Assembly: GCF_027213965.1 (NCBI RefSeq) | Contig: NZ_JAPWGX010000002.1 | Coordinates: 124,001-188,000 of the forward strand | Origin: Maritalea porphyrae | GTDB taxonomy: Bacteria; Pseudomonadota; Alphaproteobacteria; Rhizobiales; Devosiaceae | Reading direction: 5' to 3' | Length of the DNA: 64,000 nt | Shown here: in pieces, positions 60,757-64,000 of the stretch | How positions within the stretch are numbered: the stretch's first letter is position 1 | How the letters are laid out: the number at the start of each line of letters is the position of its first letter | Program-made: the position numbers and the translations under genes | Notes under the pieces: generated by a model | Told to the model about the DNA's origin: nothing | Database searches by the model: none | Seen by the model: only the letters and a program-made list of their open reading frames with translations

Positions 60757-61429
60757 ACTCCTTTGTGAGCGCCGTGAGTTCGGTCACATGATCAATAAAG
60801 ACCCCGGCCGTTTGGACGTTGTTGGGGTTCAGTCCACCAACAGGCAATAAGTTTACAGTTTCTGCGATAACGCAGTCAGCAGCCATCGCCATAAGTGGAT
60901 TGAAGTTCTGTGCTGTGGCGGCGAATTCAAGGTTGCCGAAAACATCAGCTCGTTCCGCGTGGATGAGAGCAACATCGGCCCGCAGCGCAGCTTCAATTAT
61001 CTGACGCTTGCCCTCAAACTCAATTTCTTGCTTTCCCTCAGCCAGCTCAGTGCCAATTCCAATATCTGTCAAAATACCGGCCAAGCCAGAACCACCTGCT
61101 CGAATGCGTTCGGCCAAGATACCTTGGGCATTGAACTCGACTTCAAGCTTTGCGGTGTTCATCAATTCGATCGCATAAGCATTTAGGCCAAGATGCGTGG
61201 TAATGAGACGACGCACCTGACCGCTTCTGAGCAAATGATCAATGCCAAGGCCGGGTTCGTTGGCGTCATTTTTTACCAACGTAAGGTCGCGCGCGCCGTG
61301 GGCCACCAGGGCATGAATTAGCGTCATCGGCGTGCCCGGCACCCCAAATCCACCAACCATGATCGTGTCGCCATCCCGGATTTTGGCAATGGCGGTTTCT
61401 GTTGTGCATTGTTTGTTGGGAAGCTTCAT
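60737..61429 (-). CDS. 3-oxoacid CoA-transferase subunit A
   Basis: Alpha chain of the same CoA-transferase, 230 residues, with DTIMVGGFGVPGTPMTLIHA and the segment LVKNDANEPGLGIDHL that form the CoA-binding domain. It is homologous to ScoA, AtoD and PcaI. Its start overlaps the aminotransferase stop (ATGA). The substrate could be acetoacetate, 3-oxoadipate or another 3-oxo acid; the operon favours a 3-oxo acid made by transamination. Confidence 0.93.
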   Translation of the reverse strand: MKLPNKQCTTETAIAKIRDGDTIMVGGFGVPGTPMTLIHALVAHGARDLTLVKNDANEPGLGIDHLLRSGQVRRLITTHLGLNAYAIELMNTAKLEVEFNAQGILAERIRAGGSGLAGILTDIGIGTELAEGKQEIEFEGKRQIIEAALRADVALIHAERADVFGNLEFAATAQNFNPLMAMAADCVIAETVNLLPVGGLNPNNVQTAGVFIDHVTELTALTKEYAVVKR

Positions 61430-62778
61430 GCGTCAGCCTCTATGGGCAAACCCACCTCATGGGCAAAGGCGTCAAGCGCGTCGCGCAGGATCGCCATCAT
61501 TTCAAGAACTTGTTCCTTGGTTATGATCAACGGTGGGGCCAAAAGGAAGTGATCGCCAGCTGTGCCCCCGCGAGTTCGGCGTGAATAGATGATCAGACCG
61601 CGTTCGTACGCCAACTCGACAAGGTGTTCATGCGCATTGAGCTTTGGCGGCAATGGTTCCATTGTTTCACGGTCAGCCACAAATTCGAACGCCGTGAGCA
61701 GCCCTTTGCCCCGCACATCGCCAATAAAAGGATAGCGCTCCATCAACGCGCGCAGTTCAGCCATTAGAACGTCGCCCATATTGGCGGCATTTTCAATCAG
61801 GTTTTGATCCTCAAGCTCTTCAAGCACGGCCAAACCAGCTGAGCACGCCAAGGGGTTGCCAGCATAGGTGAACCCGTGGAGGAAACCGCCTGCATCAAGA
61901 ACTGCCTCAACGATTTTTGCGCTTGAGACAATCGCGCCAAGAGGTGCATAACCAGCACCAAAACCTTTTGAGAGCGCCACAATGTCAGGGGTCACACCCC
62001 AATGTTCGGCGGCCAAGAATTTGCCTGTTCGGCCTGCCCCGGTCATGACCTCATCATAGATCAGGATCACACCAAATTCGTCACAAATATCGCGAACGCG
62101 TTGATAATAGCTGTCCGGCGCAACCAATGCCCCTGTGGACGCACCGCCCACTGGTTCCATAATAAACGCTAGGACCGTGTTTTCACCCTCGGCCAATATC
62201 TTTTCGCGCAAAAGCTCGGCGTATTTTAGGCCGCGCGCTTCTTCGGTTAAATTGTCACGATCCAAATAGGTGACCGGGGCTGCGGTTTTGGGCATGCCGC
62301 GCATCATAGGTGCGAATGGCTCACGCAACGGATCATAGCCTGTCAGGTCCAAGGCACCAAGCGTACAGCCATGATAGGATGGAAAGCGAGAAATGATCTT
62401 GTAGCGGCTCGCTTGCCCCCTGGTCAGGGCATATTGGCGTGCAAGTTTTGTCGCACTCTCCACCGCTTCTGAGCCACCCGAGACGAAAAATACTCGATCC
62501 AATCCTTCTGGGGTCATGGCAACTGTTTTGGCCGCCAAATCTTCGGAAGGGTGAGTGCGGAAATGCAGCCGATAGCCAAATGTCGCTTTGTCCATTTGTG
62601 CTTTGATTTTTGCCAGCACACGTGGGTTTGAGTGGCCAATATTTGACACCATAGCCCCGGAAGAGCCGTCTATATATCGTTTGCCACTTTCATCAAACAA
62701 ATAGATCCCTTCGCCACGATCCAAGAAAGGGCGCGGATTACGAGATTGATAAAACAGATATGAAGGCGCATCACTCAC
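61426..62778 (-). CDS. Class III (omega-amino-acid type) aminotransferase
   Basis: PLP-dependent fold-type I aminotransferase of 450 residues. The PLP lysine is Lys271 in [15 protein letters not shown]. Other conserved parts are [19 protein letters not shown] (phosphate binding), [16 protein letters not shown] and [15 protein letters not shown] (cofactor aspartate). This class includes beta-alanine:pyruvate, 4-aminobutyrate and 7,8-diaminononanoate aminotransferases, which act on amino groups away from the carboxylate. A beta- or omega-amino acid is the probable substrate. Both ends overlap neighbours by ATGA, so it is tightly coupled to the transporter ATPase and the CoA-transferase. Confidence 0.9.
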   Translation of the reverse strand: MSDAPSYLFYQSRNPRPFLDRGEGIYLFDESGKRYIDGSSGAMVSNIGHSNPRVLAKIKAQMDKATFGYRLHFRTHPSEDLAAKTVAMTPEGLDRVFFVSGGSEAVESATKLARQYALTRGQASRYKIISRFPSYHGCTLGALDLTGYDPLREPFAPMMRGMPKTAAPVTYLDRDNLTEEARGLKYAELLREKILAEGENTVLAFIMEPVGGASTGALVAPDSYYQRVRDICDEFGVILIYDEVMTGAGRTGKFLAAEHWGVTPDIVALSKGFGAGYAPLGAIVSSAKIVEAVLDAGGFLHGFTYAGNPLACSAGLAVLEELEDQNLIENAANMGDVLMAELRALMERYPFIGDVRGKGLLTAFEFVADRETMEPLPPKLNAHEHLVELAYERGLIIYSRRTRGGTAGDHFLLAPPLIITKEQVLEMMAILRDALDAFAHEVGLPIEADA

Positions 62779-63545
62779 TTTGCACCTGCGAGATGTTTTC
62801 GAAGGAATTCACGCGTGCGTTTTTGTTTCGGATTTTTGAAGATCACTTCTGGTGGCCCCTCTTCGACCACGACCCCTTGGTCCATAAAAAGAACCCGGTC
62901 GCACACAGAGGATGCAAAATCCATTTCGTGGGTTACGATGATCATCGTCATGTGTTTTTCGGCGAGCTTTTTCATGACCAAGTTCACCTCTTCCACCAAC
63001 TCTGGGTCCAGCGCCGAGGTCGCCTCATCAAACAACATAAGCTTGGGCTTCATCGCCAACGCACGCGCAATAGCAACCCGTTGTTTCTGCCCTCCGGAGA
63101 GTTGTGATGGGTAATAATCGATCCGCTCCAGCAAACCGACCTCATCGAGTTGTTCTTCGGCGAGTTTATTCGCCTCTGCCTTTGAAAGGCCCTTCAACAT
63201 GATGGGTGCCATGGTGACATTTTCACGGGCCGTCATATGCGGGAATAAATTGAAATGCTGGAACACCATGCCCACTTGCTGGCGCATCTCGTTGATGTGC
63301 TTTTCATACTTGCGGTAAGGCAGGTTTTTGTTCACCTGCACACCATCAAGCCACACCTCACCCCCGGTCAAAGGATCAAGGTCGTTTATAGCCCGCAACA
63401 AGGTTGATTTTCCAGATCCAGAAGAGCCAATGATGCCAACAATTTGGCCGCGGTCAACGGTCAGGCTGATGTCTTTGAGAACCTCTAAATCGCCATAAGA
63501 CTTCTGAGCGTGGCGGATTTCGACGAATTTTGTCTGTTCGTTCAT
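62775..63545 (-). CDS. Amino-acid ABC transporter ATP-binding protein
   Basis: ATPase of a polar amino-acid ABC importer (GlnQ/ArtP type), 256 residues. Walker A is [14 protein letters not shown], the Q-loop [10 protein letters not shown], the signature [17 protein letters not shown], Walker [15 protein letters not shown] and the H-loop IVTHEMDF. The FNLFPH stretch is characteristic of the polar-amino-acid subfamily. It follows the permease gene by 14 bases and overlaps the aminotransferase start, so uptake and first catabolic step are made together. Confidence 0.95.
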   Translation of the reverse strand: MNEQTKFVEIRHAQKSYGDLEVLKDISLTVDRGQIVGIIGSSGSGKSTLLRAINDLDPLTGGEVWLDGVQVNKNLPYRKYEKHINEMRQQVGMVFQHFNLFPHMTARENVTMAPIMLKGLSKAEANKLAEEQLDEVGLLERIDYYPSQLSGGQKQRVAIARALAMKPKLMLFDEATSALDPELVEEVNLVMKKLAEKHMTMIIVTHEMDFASSVCDRVLFMDQGVVVEEGPPEVIFKNPKQKRTREFLRKHLAGAK

Positions 63546-63559
63546 GGTGGCTTCCTAAC

Positions 63560-64000
63560 TCAACGGGAGATGGCAATGCGGCGTTCAATCTTGCGCTGCA
63601 CCCATTCCATTGAAAGGTTGATGATGTAGTAAAGGGCCGCCGCTGCCAGATAGAACTCAAACGGGCGATATGTCTTGCCGATCATGCGTTGCGCGGAAAG
63701 CGTCAACTCACTTACGCCGATCACTGAAACCAACGCGCTGTCTTTTAATAAAGCGATCATATTGTTGCCAATTGGGGGAATAACATCGCGGACAGCTTGA
63801 GGAATAACCACTTTGCGCAAGGCTTGCCCTCGGCTCAAACCTAGCGTACGCGCGGCCTCCATTTGCCCTTTGTCTACTGCAAGAATAGCGGTCTGGATTA
63901 ACTCAGAGTTATAGACAGCAAAGTGTAATCCAAGCCCAATGACCCCGGCAACGAATGCGGGGAGATCAATACCGATCTGTACGAGCCCAAAGTAGATCAA
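63560..64000 (-). CDS. Amino-acid ABC transporter permease, C-terminal part (cut by window end)
   Basis: Permease of the HisM/GlnP type, of which 146 C-terminal residues are visible; the N-terminus lies beyond the window. The cytoplasmic EAA loop is present as EAARTLGLSRGQALRKVVIP, with the usual partner NNMIALLKDSALVSVIGVSE before the last helices. The encoded importer probably also has a second permease and a periplasmic binding protein upstream, outside the window. Confidence 0.92.
   Translation of the reverse strand: MIYFGLVQIGIDLPAFVAGVIGLGLHFAVYNSELIQTAILAVDKGQMEAARTLGLSRGQALRKVVIPQAVRDVIPPIGNNMIALLKDSALVSVIGVSELTLSAQRMIGKTYRPFEFYLAAAALYYIINLSMEWVQRKIERRIAISR

Noticed and set aside
1-64000. 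CRISPR arrays, insertion sequences, integrases, phage genes, tRNA or rRNA genes, origins
   Set aside because: No regular repeat-spacer pattern, transposase, integrase, cloverleaf or rRNA segment was seen on either strand. Gaps between genes are mostly under 200 bases.

Overview
The window is ordinary chromosomal DNA from an alphaproteobacterium, most likely of the Hyphomicrobiales (Rhizobiales) type. The evidence is the aerobic cobaltochelatase subunit CobN with CobW and CobO, an Irr-type iron control (ICE) box, a split MnmC (separate MnmD and FAD oxidoreductase), a BTLCP-type transglutaminase-like protease, and ExoY/ExoP-style exopolysaccharide genes. Base composition looks near 50% GC by eye. 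A lineage such as Devosiaceae is a guess. I see no transposase, integrase, phage gene, tRNA, rRNA or CRISPR array. Almost every base is coding, with many ATGA or TAATG stop/start overlaps.

Layout. (1) 1-8 kb: the 3' part of a cytochrome P450, then phenylacetate catabolism: paaZ, the repressor gene paaX, a convergent hotdog thioesterase, and the epoxidase operon paaABCDE. (2) 8-12.7 kb: a fused indolepyruvate/arylpyruvate:ferredoxin oxidoreductase, divergent from an Lrp/AsnC regulator and a GNAT gene. The oxidoreductase could make phenylacetyl-CoA from phenylpyruvate and so feed the Paa route. (3) 12.7-23.2 kb: a long minus-strand cobalt/B12 run, cbtB-cbtA-cobW-cobN-cobO, followed by an ornithine-cyclodeaminase-like gene, Nudix, GNAT and rhodanese genes. 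It is preceded by a cobalamin riboswitch. A second cobalamin riboswitch precedes a lone cbiM. mnmD lies between the two B12 units.

(4) 23.2-27 kb: an FAD oxidoreductase (probable MnmC C-domain), a JmjC/cupin-like protein of unknown role, and an XRE/MmyB-type regulator beside a START-like protein. (5) 27.1-32.3 kb: an iron-uptake-type operon, imelysin, di-heme cytochrome, second imelysin and Tat-exported DUF1513 protein, behind a near-perfect ICE box. (6) 32.4-37.7 kb: an IclR regulator, an orphan family-5 solute-binding protein and a GH2 beta-mannosidase, which suggests use of a mannoside. (7) 37.7-40 kb: the queuosine precursor operon queC-queD-queE-queF.

(8) 40-55.3 kb: a secreted BTLCP protease and an unknown secreted helical protein, then an 11-gene minus-strand exopolysaccharide operon. 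It encodes a priming sugar transferase, UDP-xylose synthase, GDP-mannose-3,5-epimerase-like enzyme, WecG-type and GT4 glycosyltransferases, a Wzx-type flippase, two Wzy-like polymerases flanking an unknown membrane-anchored protein, a PPP-type phosphatase and a Wzc/ExoP tyrosine kinase. The UDP-glucose dehydrogenase gene is divergent. (9) 55.3-64 kb: a minus-strand catabolic operon reading from an amino-acid ABC transporter (permease cut by the window end, then ATPase) through a class III aminotransferase, a 3-oxoacid CoA-transferase (A and B), an ArgE/DapE deacylase, a thiolase and an M20 amidohydrolase to an alanine-racemase-like enzyme. These steps match, in order, what is needed to degrade an N-acylated beta-amino acid. 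The beta-lysine / N6-acetyl-beta-lysine route is the best fit I know. This is the most interesting functional hypothesis in the window.
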